DNA of 64,000 nt, taken from NCBI GenBank assembly GCA_002707155.1, contig PAME01000018.1:186001-250000 (forward strand). Reading direction: 5' to 3'. This DNA is from Crocinitomicaceae bacterium. Its GTDB lineage: Bacteria > Bacteroidota > Bacteroidia > Flavobacteriales_G > Salibacteraceae. This document shows positions 27,468 through 35,275 of this stretch, piece by piece. The position numbers were made by a program, and so were the translations under genes. Below the pieces are notes generated by a model. That model did not search any database and was not told where the DNA came from. It saw only the letters and a program-made list of their open reading frames with translations. Position 1 is the stretch's first letter. Each line of letters begins with the position of its first letter.

Positions 27468-28091
27468 CTACTGAGCTGCTTTGTTCAGCCAAATTCGACT
27501 TTCTGGACCTATATTAAACAGTAGATCTAAAATCGAGAGGTTAGAAATAAATGGCAATCCTTGGTCAAAGTTTAATTGGTAGTAGCTTGCTTTAAATTCT
27601 TGGAAAAGCTCGTTTCGTGTGCTTCTAAAATCTTTTTCCAATTCACTTTCTATGTATTTATCCGAATACTCAACGGTTATTGACAAGTCCAATAATTCTA
27701 TTACTTTTTCAAATGCCCAAGTGTTCATTGCTAACAAGGAAGAAAATTTTGTTGCAAACAAAGGCATTAAAGCTTCTATATAATGTTCGTAAAATGGAGT
27801 GGAGGAGTAGGCGGCATTTAACGTACGGAAATGCTCTTTTTGCCAAGGCATTTCGTAATTAATTTCAATGGACTTTAGCAAGGTTTTAGAGCTTTTTGAA
27901 ACCAGTGGAACACTTAATAAATGATCGCCTTGCGCAGTATATATCCGATATCGATTGCGGATAGTTTGCTTGACAAAAAAATCATTGTGTTCTATAATCG
28001 GAGTTCTACCTTGCTTGTTTTCACTAAGAATTAGAGCAAAGTAGCTAATTGGCGGAAATAAAGCCGAAGGAAGTAGAACTGAATTACTCAA
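27468..28091 (-). CDS. WbqC-like family protein
   Basis: The 207-residue product matches WbqC-like proteins, which are found near polysaccharide or envelope genes and lack a proven activity. Visible blocks are LLPSALFPPISYFALIL, KQTIRNRYRIYTAQGDHLLSVPL, and WQKEHFRTLNAAYSSTPFYEHY. The frame starts at TTG 28091, inside the last codons of lepB (GGATTGAGTAA), giving an 8-base overlap; no other good start precedes the conserved N-terminus. It is therefore probably translated by coupling to lepB. Confidence 0.85.
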   Translation of the reverse strand: MSNSVLLPSALFPPISYFALILSENKQGRTPIIEHNDFFVKQTIRNRYRIYTAQGDHLLSVPLVSKSSKTLLKSIEINYEMPWQKEHFRTLNAAYSSTPFYEHYIEALMPLFATKFSSLLAMNTWAFEKVIELLDLSITVEYSDKYIESELEKDFRSTRNELFQEFKASYYQLNFDQGLPFISNLSILDLLFNIGPESRIWLNKAAQ

Positions 28092-29652
28092 TCCAAGTAA
28101 ACATTCTATCCCAACGAATTTTCCCGTCCATTAAACCAAGATCTTGATCCAGACTTAACCAAATGAAACTTGCTTTACCAACCACATGATCTTCTGGTAC
28201 AAATCCCCAAAACCTAGAATCCAACGAATTGTGCCGATTGTCTCCCATGAGCCAGTAGTAGTTCATTTTAAAGGTGTATTCGGTTACTGCCTTGCCGTTT
28301 ATAAATACTTCATTACCAGTCACTTTTAGTGTGTTACCTTCATAAGTGTTAATTATTCGAACAAATGGAGCGATATTTTCTGGTGATATTGGAATTGTAA
28401 CTCCAGCTTTAGGTATCCATAGCGGGCCAAAGTTATCTTCTGAGTATTTGTACTTTTTGTTGTTTGGAAATACTCGATTAGTCGGGTCAGCCCCTTTTTT
28501 AAGGTAGGGCTCCATACCCGTTACAGCGGGAAATTTTTTCATTTTTTCGCAGCCTTCAATGGTAAGCGGAATAATGTATCCCGGTGTTCCACCCACTTTT
28601 TGAAGATCTGCAAAATTAATATCGAAGGATGCTTTCATTCGCTTTTGATTCAACCAGTCATTGGTCTGCACGTAGTATTTGTACTGCATTCTTGGAGGGA
28701 TATAAGCGATAGTTCCATTTACATACAAAATACCATTTTCAATGCGAATCGTATCTCCAGCTATGGCTACACATCGTTTTACATAGTTTTCTCGTTTATC
28801 CACTGGCCGAATAGACATTTCTTTGTTTTTCCAGATAGCATTTCGAGCTTCATTATCGTATTGTGCATCGCTAACTAGTGTTTTTCCAGCTTGTAAATCA
28901 TTTCTCTTGTACTGGTAGGTTACTTCTCTAACGATATCCTCATAACTGCGGTCTTGCATATCGAGAATTACCGTATCACCAGCGGGAAAGTTAAAAACGA
29001 CCACGTCATTTCTTTCAATCGAACCAAAACCTGGAAGTCTCAAATAAGGTAACGTCAAAATTTCGGTATACGATTTTGAATTTAAAATTGGAATGGTATG
29101 GTGCACAAAGGGAATGGCCAAAGGAGTTTGAGGCGATTTTGGTCCATAGGCTACTTTGCTCACAAACAAAAAGTCTCCTATCAGCAATGATTTTTCCATG
29201 GATCCAGTTGGGATGGTATAGGCTTCAAAAACATAAGTTCTGATGATCGAGGCTGCAACTATGGCGAATAAAATAGCATCACGCCATTCTGTTGCTCCCG
29301 ATTTCTTTTTATCTGAAACATCTTCGGGGCCAACAAACTTTGCTTTTTTATCAAATGCCAATTTCGGTAAATACAAGAATGGTAAGAAAAAGGCTAAATA
29401 GGTGTCTGAGCTTTTTCGTTGGTTGAAAGCATTTGCCATATTTACACTCATAATCATGACCATAAGGAAGTTAACTCCTGGAAAAAGCAATAGAAAAACC
29501 CACCACCACGGTTTTTTAGTAATTTTAAGCCAAATAAATAAGTTATACCCCGGTATTGCCGCTTCCCAAATTGGTCGATTTGCTTTTGGAAATAAAATGA
29601 AAAGTGAAAGGTAAATGGGTATACAAAAAATTGCTATTACTAATGCGTTCAT
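28084..29652 (-). CDS. lepB: signal peptidase I (long Bacteroidota form)
   Basis: Signal peptidase I removes N-terminal signal peptides at the membrane. The 522-residue length is typical of Bacteroidota forms with an extra N-terminal membrane region: two to three hydrophobic segments in residues 1-100, then the anchor before TIPTGSMEKSLLIGDFLFVSK, with the catalytic Ser near 151. The catalytic Lys lies in KRCVAIAGDTIRI, and the box E segment is LMGDNRHNSLDSRFWGFVP. It is the middle of a minus-strand run parA-parB-DUF5683-dapB-lepB-wbqC with short gaps or overlaps. Confidence 0.96.
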   Translation of the reverse strand: MNALVIAIFCIPIYLSLFILFPKANRPIWEAAIPGYNLFIWLKITKKPWWWVFLLLFPGVNFLMVMIMSVNMANAFNQRKSSDTYLAFFLPFLYLPKLAFDKKAKFVGPEDVSDKKKSGATEWRDAILFAIVAASIIRTYVFEAYTIPTGSMEKSLLIGDFLFVSKVAYGPKSPQTPLAIPFVHHTIPILNSKSYTEILTLPYLRLPGFGSIERNDVVVFNFPAGDTVILDMQDRSYEDIVREVTYQYKRNDLQAGKTLVSDAQYDNEARNAIWKNKEMSIRPVDKRENYVKRCVAIAGDTIRIENGILYVNGTIAYIPPRMQYKYYVQTNDWLNQKRMKASFDINFADLQKVGGTPGYIIPLTIEGCEKMKKFPAVTGMEPYLKKGADPTNRVFPNNKKYKYSEDNFGPLWIPKAGVTIPISPENIAPFVRIINTYEGNTLKVTGNEVFINGKAVTEYTFKMNYYWLMGDNRHNSLDSRFWGFVPEDHVVGKASFIWLSLDQDLGLMDGKIRWDRMFTWIE

Positions 29653-29662
29653 GTGTTGCGGT

Positions 29663-30382
29663 TTAAATACCTAAGAGGTCATTCATGGTGAAAACACCTT
29701 GTTTTTTATGTAAAAATTCAGCTGCTAATACGCTGCCTAATGCAAATCCCTTGCGGCTTTTAGCTTCGTGGGTTAATTCTATTTTGTCAATGTCAGATGC
29801 ATAGGTAACGGTGTGCGTGCCGGGTACATTGGGTATACGTTCAGCAGAAATGGGCAGAGACAGCTCTTGCGTTTTTCCATTTTCAGAAAGGAACCAGTCG
29901 TTCAAATTACTAGAATTTGAAATTATTTTTTCAGCAGTAGTAATTGCTGTACCACTCGGCGCATCTAACTTTTCGGTATGATGGATTTCGTTTATTGAAG
30001 CCGTATATTCCTTGTGGTTTTCCATTAAAGCAGAAAGTTTATCGGTCATTTGCCAAAATAGATTTACGCCTAAACTAAAATTTGAAGCATACAGTAATGC
30101 CTGATTTTCAGTTGTACACTTTGCTGCCACTTCTTCAAAATCTGCATACCAAGCTGTCGTTCCAACTGCCACAGGAACATTTGCTTCAAAACACTTAAAG
30201 ATATTTTGTTTGGCGGCTTCTGGAATGGAAAATTCAATGGCAACGTCACTTGATTGTAGGTCGGCAGGTGCGTAATCGGCATTTTGACTCGTAACCTTTA
30301 GCGAAATAGTATGTCCTCTTTCTAGGGCAATTTTTTCAATTTCCTTACCCATTTTACCATAACCTATGATTGCAATATTCAT
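29663..30382 (-). CDS. dapB: 4-hydroxy-tetrahydrodipicolinate reductase
   Basis: DapB carries out the NAD(P)H-dependent step to tetrahydrodipicolinate in lysine and diaminopimelate synthesis. The 239 residues include the nucleotide fold IAIIGYGKMGKEIEKIA at the N-terminus, FSIPEAAKQNI, PVAVGTTAW, and the signature EIHHTEKLDAPSGTAI. RKGFALGSVLAAEFL follows near the C-terminus. The start overlaps the stop of the DUF5683 gene by 4 bases (ATGA type), and lepB follows 10 bases on, so it is in an operon. Confidence 0.96.
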   Translation of the reverse strand: MNIAIIGYGKMGKEIEKIALERGHTISLKVTSQNADYAPADLQSSDVAIEFSIPEAAKQNIFKCFEANVPVAVGTTAWYADFEEVAAKCTTENQALLYASNFSLGVNLFWQMTDKLSALMENHKEYTASINEIHHTEKLDAPSGTAITTAEKIISNSSNLNDWFLSENGKTQELSLPISAERIPNVPGTHTVTYASDIDKIELTHEAKSRKGFALGSVLAAEFLHKKQGVFTMNDLLGI

Positions 30383-30972
30383 CTTATGTGCAGCTTTATG
30401 CTTAAACCTAATGTTGGCTTAAATTGGTGTGGGTTGTATGCTAAATTATTCAAATTCAATATTTCAGGGCGCACTTGCAGTGATAAATCATCACTTACAT
30501 CAAAGTACATTAGGTGGGCATCAACTGTGGCATCAACAATTTGAATTGCATATACGAGCACTGCACCTATTAATAGAAGTTCGAAGTTTTTTTGGTGTTT
30601 TTCCATTTCTGCTTGCACGCCAGATTGAGTCAGTTGAGGATGATTATCTGGTGCGTCAGAATTTGAATCCACCCTAGAGATCAGCGTTTCGCGAAATAAC
30701 TGGTAGTTCTTATAATTACTAGCCGAGAAATACACAGCGGCTCCACCTATTGCATAAATAAAAGGAACCTTCCAATATTTTTTATTGTAAATCTGGCCTC
30801 CTCCGGGAATTAACGATAAGAGTGCGGCTTTTTTTGGTGAATGTTGCGCCGCTAAAAGCGAGTCAGGAATATTTTCTTCTGTTACAATTTTACCTTCCAC
30901 AGCAACGCTGTCAGCCTGCGCTGAAACCAAGTGGGTGCAAAGTGAAAAAAATAAAATTAAGATTACTCGCAT
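30379..30972 (-). CDS. DUF5683-family membrane protein
   Basis: This protein of about 197 residues has a signal peptide (MRVILILFFSLCTHLVSAQ), then the DUF5683 pattern: HSPKKAALLSLIPGGGQIYN, KKYWKVPFIYAIGGAAVYF, and a further hydrophobic segment LLLIGAVLVYAIQIVDATVD. Members are conserved in Bacteroidota between parB and dapB, as here, and are of unknown function. The start at ATG 30972 is chosen because the signal peptide then begins at residue 1; an in-frame ATG at 31005 would add 11 residues. Its stop overlaps the dapB start. Confidence 0.87.
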   Translation of the reverse strand: MRVILILFFSLCTHLVSAQADSVAVEGKIVTEENIPDSLLAAQHSPKKAALLSLIPGGGQIYNKKYWKVPFIYAIGGAAVYFSASNYKNYQLFRETLISRVDSNSDAPDNHPQLTQSGVQAEMEKHQKNFELLLIGAVLVYAIQIVDATVDAHLMYFDVSDDLSLQVRPEILNLNNLAYNPHQFKPTLGLSIKLHIR

Positions 30973-31024
30973 TGCCGCGAAAATAAAGATTAAAAGCCGC
31001 TGCATCAGCAGTTTCGCTCAGCGC

Positions 31025-31918
31025 TTACTGTTTTAATTTCTTAATCAATTCTTCCATTTCAGAAGCGGAAGAAAAATGGAAAACGAGTTTACCTTTTCCT
31101 TCAACATCCCGATTTAGAGCAATTTTTGTCGCGTAATCATTTGACAGGGAACTCACCCAGCTTTTTTCTTCAAAAGAAAGGGGAGATGCTTTTTGTCTTT
31201 TGCTCGAGTCGGAGTCGGAATTTGAGAGTTCTTTTGACTGTTCTTCGACTTTTCGAACTGAAAGACTATTCTCTAGTATAGAATAATAGAGCCTCATCAT
31301 TTTCTTTTCATCATCAATACTCAATAATGCACGTGCATGACCCATCGAGAGTTTGCGTTCTTGAAGCCCTTTTTTTATTTCATCAGGCAACTTAAGTAAA
31401 CGCAGAAAATTGGTAATAGAAACTCGACTTTTCCCAACTCTACTTGCCATTTCTTCTTGAGTTAGGTTGCACTCTTTGATCAGTCGTTCATATGAAACGG
31501 CAATCTCAATAGGGTCGAGGTTTTCGCGCTGAATATTTTCAATCAATGCCATTTCCAGCATGGATTGATCATTCGCAATCTTTACGTAGGCCGGAATAGT
31601 TGGTAAGCCTGCTAAAGTAGATGCGCGAAATCTTCGTTCTCCAGAAATAAGTTGAAATTGATTATTCCCTACCTTTCGAACAGTAACCGGTTGAATTACA
31701 CCATGCACCTTAATGGAATCCATAAGGTCTTGCAGTGCTTCAGTGCTGAACTGTTTTCTAGGCTGAAAAGGGTTTGGAGTTATAGATCCTATGGCTATTT
31801 CGCTGATGGATCCTGCAACATGACTATCAGCTGCAGAATACTTTGATGTTATATCAGTATCGGCGTTTTCTAATAATGCACTTAAACCTCTACCGAGTGC
31901 TCTTTTTTTATTGGCCAT
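31025..31918 (-). CDS. parB: chromosome-partitioning protein ParB
   Basis: ParB binds parS sites and loads onto DNA for origin segregation. The 297 residues show KKRALGRGLSALLEN at the start, the CTP-binding/nuclease-like ITPNPFQPRKQF and ISGERRFRASTLAGL, the ENIQRENLDPIEIA motif, and the helix-turn-helix LTQEEMASRVGKSRVSITNFL. A C-terminal dimerisation region ends at the stop. It overlaps parA by 11 bases. No strong 16-base parS palindrome was seen nearby by eye. Confidence 0.97.
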   Translation of the reverse strand: MANKKRALGRGLSALLENADTDITSKYSAADSHVAGSISEIAIGSITPNPFQPRKQFSTEALQDLMDSIKVHGVIQPVTVRKVGNNQFQLISGERRFRASTLAGLPTIPAYVKIANDQSMLEMALIENIQRENLDPIEIAVSYERLIKECNLTQEEMASRVGKSRVSITNFLRLLKLPDEIKKGLQERKLSMGHARALLSIDDEKKMMRLYYSILENSLSVRKVEEQSKELSNSDSDSSKRQKASPLSFEEKSWVSSLSNDYATKIALNRDVEGKGKLVFHFSSASEMEELIKKLKQ

Positions 31919-32723
31919 TTCCTACTTCGATAATTTTTTCTTCGTCCGTCAATCGAGTTAGATTATTCTTTTGTAGAATTTCCCTCGCCAAGTTAAGATA
32001 GTTTACCGCTCCTTTGCATGTTGCGTCAAACATTATCGCGGTTTCACCATGAGATGGCGCTTCGCCCAATTTTGTATTTCTGAAGATAATGGTGTTAAAA
32101 ACCAATTGCTGAAAGTGCATCTTAACTTCTTCTACAACTTGATTGGCTAATCGAAGACGCTGATCATACATAGTCAACAACATGCCTTCAATTTCAAGGT
32201 CTTTATTCAATAAATTTTGAACGATTTTTACCGTATTCAATAATTTTCCTAAACCTTCCAGCGCAAAGTATTCACACTGAACAGGAATAATAACTGAGTC
32301 CGCGGCACAAAGTGCATTGACGGTAACCAAACCTAAAGATGGAGAGCAATCAATAATTATAAAATCATAGTCATCCTTAATGTTTGTTAGCGCCATGCGC
32401 ATCATTTTTTCTCTATTTGGAAGGTTAATCATTTCGATTTCCGCACCAACTAAATCGATATGACCAGGCAGTATGTCAAGGTTAGGAGAGTCGGTATGTA
32501 AAACAATATCAGCAGGGTTTATATTATGAATGATACACTCATATATGCTGGTCTTTACATTTTTTGGATCAAGACCTACACCAGAAGTAGCATTTGCTTG
32601 AGGATCGGCGTCTACAATAAGTACCTTTTTTTCTAAGGCCCCTAAACTTGCACCAAGATTAATGGCAGTAGTAGTCTTTCCAACTCCACCTTTTTGATTC
32701 GCAATTGCTATTATTTTTCCCAT
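31908..32723 (-). CDS. parA: chromosome-partitioning ATPase ParA (Soj)
   Basis: ParA is the Walker-type ATPase that moves ParB-parS complexes. The 271 residues include the deviant Walker A KGGVGKTTTAINLGASLG (11-28), LIVDADPQANATSGVGLDP, FIIIDCSPSLGLVT, and the C-terminal LGEAPSHGETAIMFD typical of chromosomal Soj. It is the first gene of the parA-parB-DUF5683-dapB-lepB-wbqC run, so the 194-base gap upstream (32724-32917) should hold the operon promoter; no confident -10/-33 pair was resolved there. Confidence 0.97.
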   Translation of the reverse strand: MGKIIAIANQKGGVGKTTTAINLGASLGALEKKVLIVDADPQANATSGVGLDPKNVKTSIYECIIHNINPADIVLHTDSPNLDILPGHIDLVGAEIEMINLPNREKMMRMALTNIKDDYDFIIIDCSPSLGLVTVNALCAADSVIIPVQCEYFALEGLGKLLNTVKIVQNLLNKDLEIEGMLLTMYDQRLRLANQVVEEVKMHFQQLVFNTIIFRNTKLGEAPSHGETAIMFDATCKGAVNYLNLAREILQKNNLTRLTDEEKIIEVGNGQ

Positions 32724-32917
32724 TCCTGAGTTATTTTAAAACATTAACTGTCGAAGCAACGCAGTATTTTACTGATATTTAATTTGTTACAGTTCTCTAA
32801 CAAGTAGTAAAATGAGGTGCTTTTCAATTAGCTAAAAGTACTTTATTTGCACGTGGAGGTATTTCAGTGTTCTCCGCTTTTATACACAATGTTTAAACAC
32901 AAATTTGTTGACAAGGC

Positions 32918-33445
32918 ATGATTACAATTATTAGTGGAACAAATAGGAAACTGAGCAATAGCTCGATTTTCGCGAAGGAAATAGAGGCCTTATTGATTGG
33001 TAAAAACGAAACATGTAAAGTGTTGAATTTGGAGCACTTGCCAAATGATTTTGCCTTTGATAATGAAGTGTATGGAAATTCAGATGCGCCATTGAATGAA
33101 ATAGCCGAGGAGTATATTTCCAAATCGGACAAATTTGTTTTTGTAATTCCCGAGTACAACGGCAGCTTTCCAGGTGCTCTTAAAGCATTTATCGATGCTT
33201 TTTCTCCAGATAGAATTAAAGGAAAAAAAGCCTTATTAATAGGAATATCGAGTGGACGAGCGGGTAACTTGAGAGGCCTTGATCATTTTACAGGGGTTAT
33301 GAATTACCTGAATATACATGTGCTACCAATGAAAGTAGCTATTAGTCATTGCCATACATTAATTGACTTTAAAACTAAACGGGTAAATAACGAAAAGACA
33401 ATTGAGCTTTTAAAAGAACAGATCGACCTACTATTGACTAGCTAA
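32918..33445 (+). CDS. NADPH-dependent FMN reductase
   Basis: This flavodoxin-like reductase of 175 residues has the family motifs ISGTNRKLSNSSIFAKEIE (FMN phosphate loop, about 4-22), FVIPEYNGSFPGALKAFIDA, and KKALLIGISSGRAGNLRG. It reduces FMN or quinones with NADPH; the natural substrate is unknown. It is soluble, with no signal. It is transcribed divergently from parA, and its last 8 bases overlap rimM tail to tail. Confidence 0.92.
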   Translation: MITIISGTNRKLSNSSIFAKEIEALLIGKNETCKVLNLEHLPNDFAFDNEVYGNSDAPLNEIAEEYISKSDKFVFVIPEYNGSFPGALKAFIDAFSPDRIKGKKALLIGISSGRAGNLRGLDHFTGVMNYLNIHVLPMKVAISHCHTLIDFKTKRVNNEKTIELLKEQIDLLLTS

Positions 33446-33962
33446 AAATTTCCAATAAACCGGGAAGCAGGTTCACTTTCAATGTTTTTCCCTCTCGGTC
33501 TAATTTTAGTATGGTGTTTTCTAAGATTGGAACTAGTATTTCTTTTCCATTTCTATGAACTACAATTAAATCTTGAGCAGGGGAGTCTTGAATTTCCTTG
33601 ATTAGGCCAACTTCAATATCGTTTTCATCAATAAGCAAATAGCCTTGAATTTCATGATGATAGAAATGATTGCCCGTTAGCTTTGGTAACACCGTTAAGG
33701 GTAAGAATAGTTTTTTACCAACCAGTTTACGGGCGTCATCAGTTGTGGCAATATCCTCTATTTCTATGCGTGCTTTTCCATTTGCTTGAACAGCAACAGA
33801 TGAAATAAAAAATGGAACCAATTGTCCATCTAATTCGATGAACACTGATTCCATTTTTGAATATTCTTCCGGAAAACTTACGTCTAATGAAACTTGAAAA
33901 GCTCCTTTAAGACCATGCGGTTTGACGATGTAACCTAAGTAGTAACAATCGTCATGCGTCAT
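33438..33962 (-). CDS. rimM: 16S rRNA-processing protein RimM
   Basis: RimM binds ribosomal protein S19 and helps mature the 30S subunit. The 174 residues show the RimM N-terminal domain (YYLGYIVKPHGLKGAFQVSL), the ARKLVGKKLFLP region, and a C-terminal PRC barrel (GYLLIDENDIEVGLIKEI). It follows rpsP by three bases on the minus strand, the conserved rpsP-rimM order. Confidence 0.95.
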   Translation of the reverse strand: MTHDDCYYLGYIVKPHGLKGAFQVSLDVSFPEEYSKMESVFIELDGQLVPFFISSVAVQANGKARIEIEDIATTDDARKLVGKKLFLPLTVLPKLTGNHFYHHEIQGYLLIDENDIEVGLIKEIQDSPAQDLIVVHRNGKEILVPILENTILKLDREGKTLKVNLLPGLLEIFS

Positions 33963-33965
33963 AAT

Positions 33966-34646
33966 TTAGCCTTCTTTCTTTTCCTCTTCTGCAGCAGGAG
34001 TTTCTTCTTTAGAAGATTCCTCAGTGCTAGCTTCAGTTACTTTTTCGGCAACCTCTTCAGCTTTCTCAGTAACAGCTTCTACTACTTCTTCAACAGTTTC
34101 TACTACTTCTTCAACAACATCAGTTGCCGTTTCAGCAGCCTCTTCAACTGGAGCTGGAGCCGCTGCAGCTTCTGCTGCTGCATGTAATTCAGCTTCTTTA
34201 GCTTGGAACTCAGCAAGACGTTTTTCATTAACCTCTTTTTCAGCGGCTAATCTCTTAGCAGCTTCTGCACCTTCAGCTTTCTTAAGCGTATCAACTTTAC
34301 CTTCAATCTTGTTCGATTTTTCAGCAACCCATTTTTCAAACTTGGCATCAGCTTGAGCTTGAGTATGAGCACCTTTTAGGACACCCTTATCAAGGTGATT
34401 TTTCATCATGATACCTTTGTAAGACAAAATTGCTCTTGCAGTATCAGTAGGTTGCGCACCTGTTTTAACCCAATACAATGCTCTATCAAAATCAATATTG
34501 ATAATTGCAGGGTTTGTGTTTGGGTCATAATCCCCTAAACGTTCAATGTATTTTCCATCTCTTTTTACACGACTATCCGCAGCTACTATGTAGTAGTATG
34601 GATTTCCTTTCTTACCGTGTCTTTGGAGTCTAATTTTTGTAGCCAT
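33966..34646 (-). CDS. rpsP: 30S ribosomal protein S16 with long acidic C-terminal extension
   Basis: Residues 1-80 are ordinary S16 (MATKIRLQRHGKKGNPYYYI, then RIERLGDYDPN-like, here KYIERLGDYDPNTNP, and ALYWVKTGAQPTDTAR). The protein then continues to 226 residues, far beyond the usual 80-90. The extension holds a helical Lys/Glu/Ala-rich part (about 100-165) and a Val-Glu-Ala-rich tail with repeats such as EEVVETVEEVVEAV. Bacteroidota S16 proteins are often extended, but this one is notably long. It is co-transcribed with rimM. Confidence 0.96.
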   Translation of the reverse strand: MATKIRLQRHGKKGNPYYYIVAADSRVKRDGKYIERLGDYDPNTNPAIINIDFDRALYWVKTGAQPTDTARAILSYKGIMMKNHLDKGVLKGAHTQAQADAKFEKWVAEKSNKIEGKVDTLKKAEGAEAAKRLAAEKEVNEKRLAEFQAKEAELHAAAEAAAAPAPVEEAAETATDVVEEVVETVEEVVEAVTEKAEEVAEKVTEASTEESSKEETPAAEEEKKEG

Positions 34647-34691
34647 AATTTTATTTTTTGCGGTTCGAGACCGCGGTTAATAATTTGGGCG

Positions 34692-34699
34692 GCAAATAT
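34692..34699 (-). promoter_or_regulatory. candidate -10 element of rpsP-rimM
   Basis: The minus strand reads GATATTTG, seven of eight positions of the TAnnTTTG consensus, 46 bases before the rpsP ATG. A T-rich segment lies upstream but no clear -33 TTTG is at the usual distance. Confidence 0.25.
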
Positions 34700-34747
34700 C
34701 TTATTAATTTTTTGATAAAACTATGCGTATATCATTTATTTCAGGAT

Positions 34748-34755
34748 TAAATTTG
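34748..34755 (+). promoter_or_regulatory. candidate -10 element of the DCC protein gene
   Basis: TAAATTTG matches TAnnTTTG perfectly and lies 12 bases before the ATG at 34768, implying a very short or absent leader. No clear -33 element was found. Confidence 0.35.
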
Positions 34756-34767
34756 AAGGCTTAAATT

Positions 34768-35172
34768 ATGACTAAAGTCCCTGATAATGTGGTGTTTTAT
34801 GACGGCGTATGCAACTTATGCGACTCCACCGTAAAATTTGTTATCCAAAGAGACGCAAAGAAGAACTTTCTTTTCGCTCAAATTGGTGGAGAAAATTACA
34901 ATAAGTTAATTGAAGATTACCCAAAATTGGCACAGGTCGATTCAATTCTTTTTTACCATCAAAATCAACTGTACACTAAATCTTCAGCGGCGCTAAAAAT
35001 AGTAGTTAGATTGGGCGGATTCTGGCACTTGATGAGTGTGTTTTGGTTAGTTCCAAAACGCTTGAGGGATTTTATATACGATGTCATTGCTAAAAACAGG
35101 TATAAGGTTTTTGGTCGAAGCGAATCTTGTATAATTCCAGACCGCAAGTATGACGGGCGATTTATTAATTAA
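34768..35172 (+). CDS. DCC-family thiol-disulfide oxidoreductase-like protein (DUF393)
   Basis: The 134-residue protein starts VVFYDGVCNLCDSTVKF, the YDGxCxxC hallmark of the DCC (DUF393) family, with a thioredoxin-like CxxC at Cys15 and Cys18. A hydrophobic middle (IVVRLGGFWHLMSVFWLVP) is also typical, as is the end GRSESCIIPD. A redox role is proposed for the family but substrates are unknown. It is a single-gene unit with its own putative promoter. Confidence 0.9.
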   Translation: MTKVPDNVVFYDGVCNLCDSTVKFVIQRDAKKNFLFAQIGGENYNKLIEDYPKLAQVDSILFYHQNQLYTKSSAALKIVVRLGGFWHLMSVFWLVPKRLRDFIYDVIAKNRYKVFGRSESCIIPDRKYDGRFIN

Positions 35173-35250
35173 TTCCCTTTTTAGTGAGTTGCCATTTATC
35201 GTTTGAATGTACTTATTACCTTTGTTCCTTTATTAGGTCATTCGCTTGAC

Positions 35251-35258
35251 TATTTTTG
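35251..35258 (+). promoter_or_regulatory. candidate -10 element of the OmpA-family gene
   Basis: TATTTTTG matches TAnnTTTG and lies 18 bases before the GTG at 35276. It overlaps the in-frame TTG at 35246, which therefore is unlikely to be the translation start. Confidence 0.35.
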
Positions 35259-35275
35259 TTTCAAATACTATATCT

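Noticed and set aside
32724..32917. Possible parS site upstream of parA (tgcacgtgga near 32867)
   Set aside because: It has only the central CACGTG core and lacks the palindromic arms of known parS sites.
34024..34356. Plus-strand Ser/Ala/Thr-rich frame opposite rpsP
   Set aside because: It is the mirror of the acidic low-complexity tail of S16 and has no independent support.
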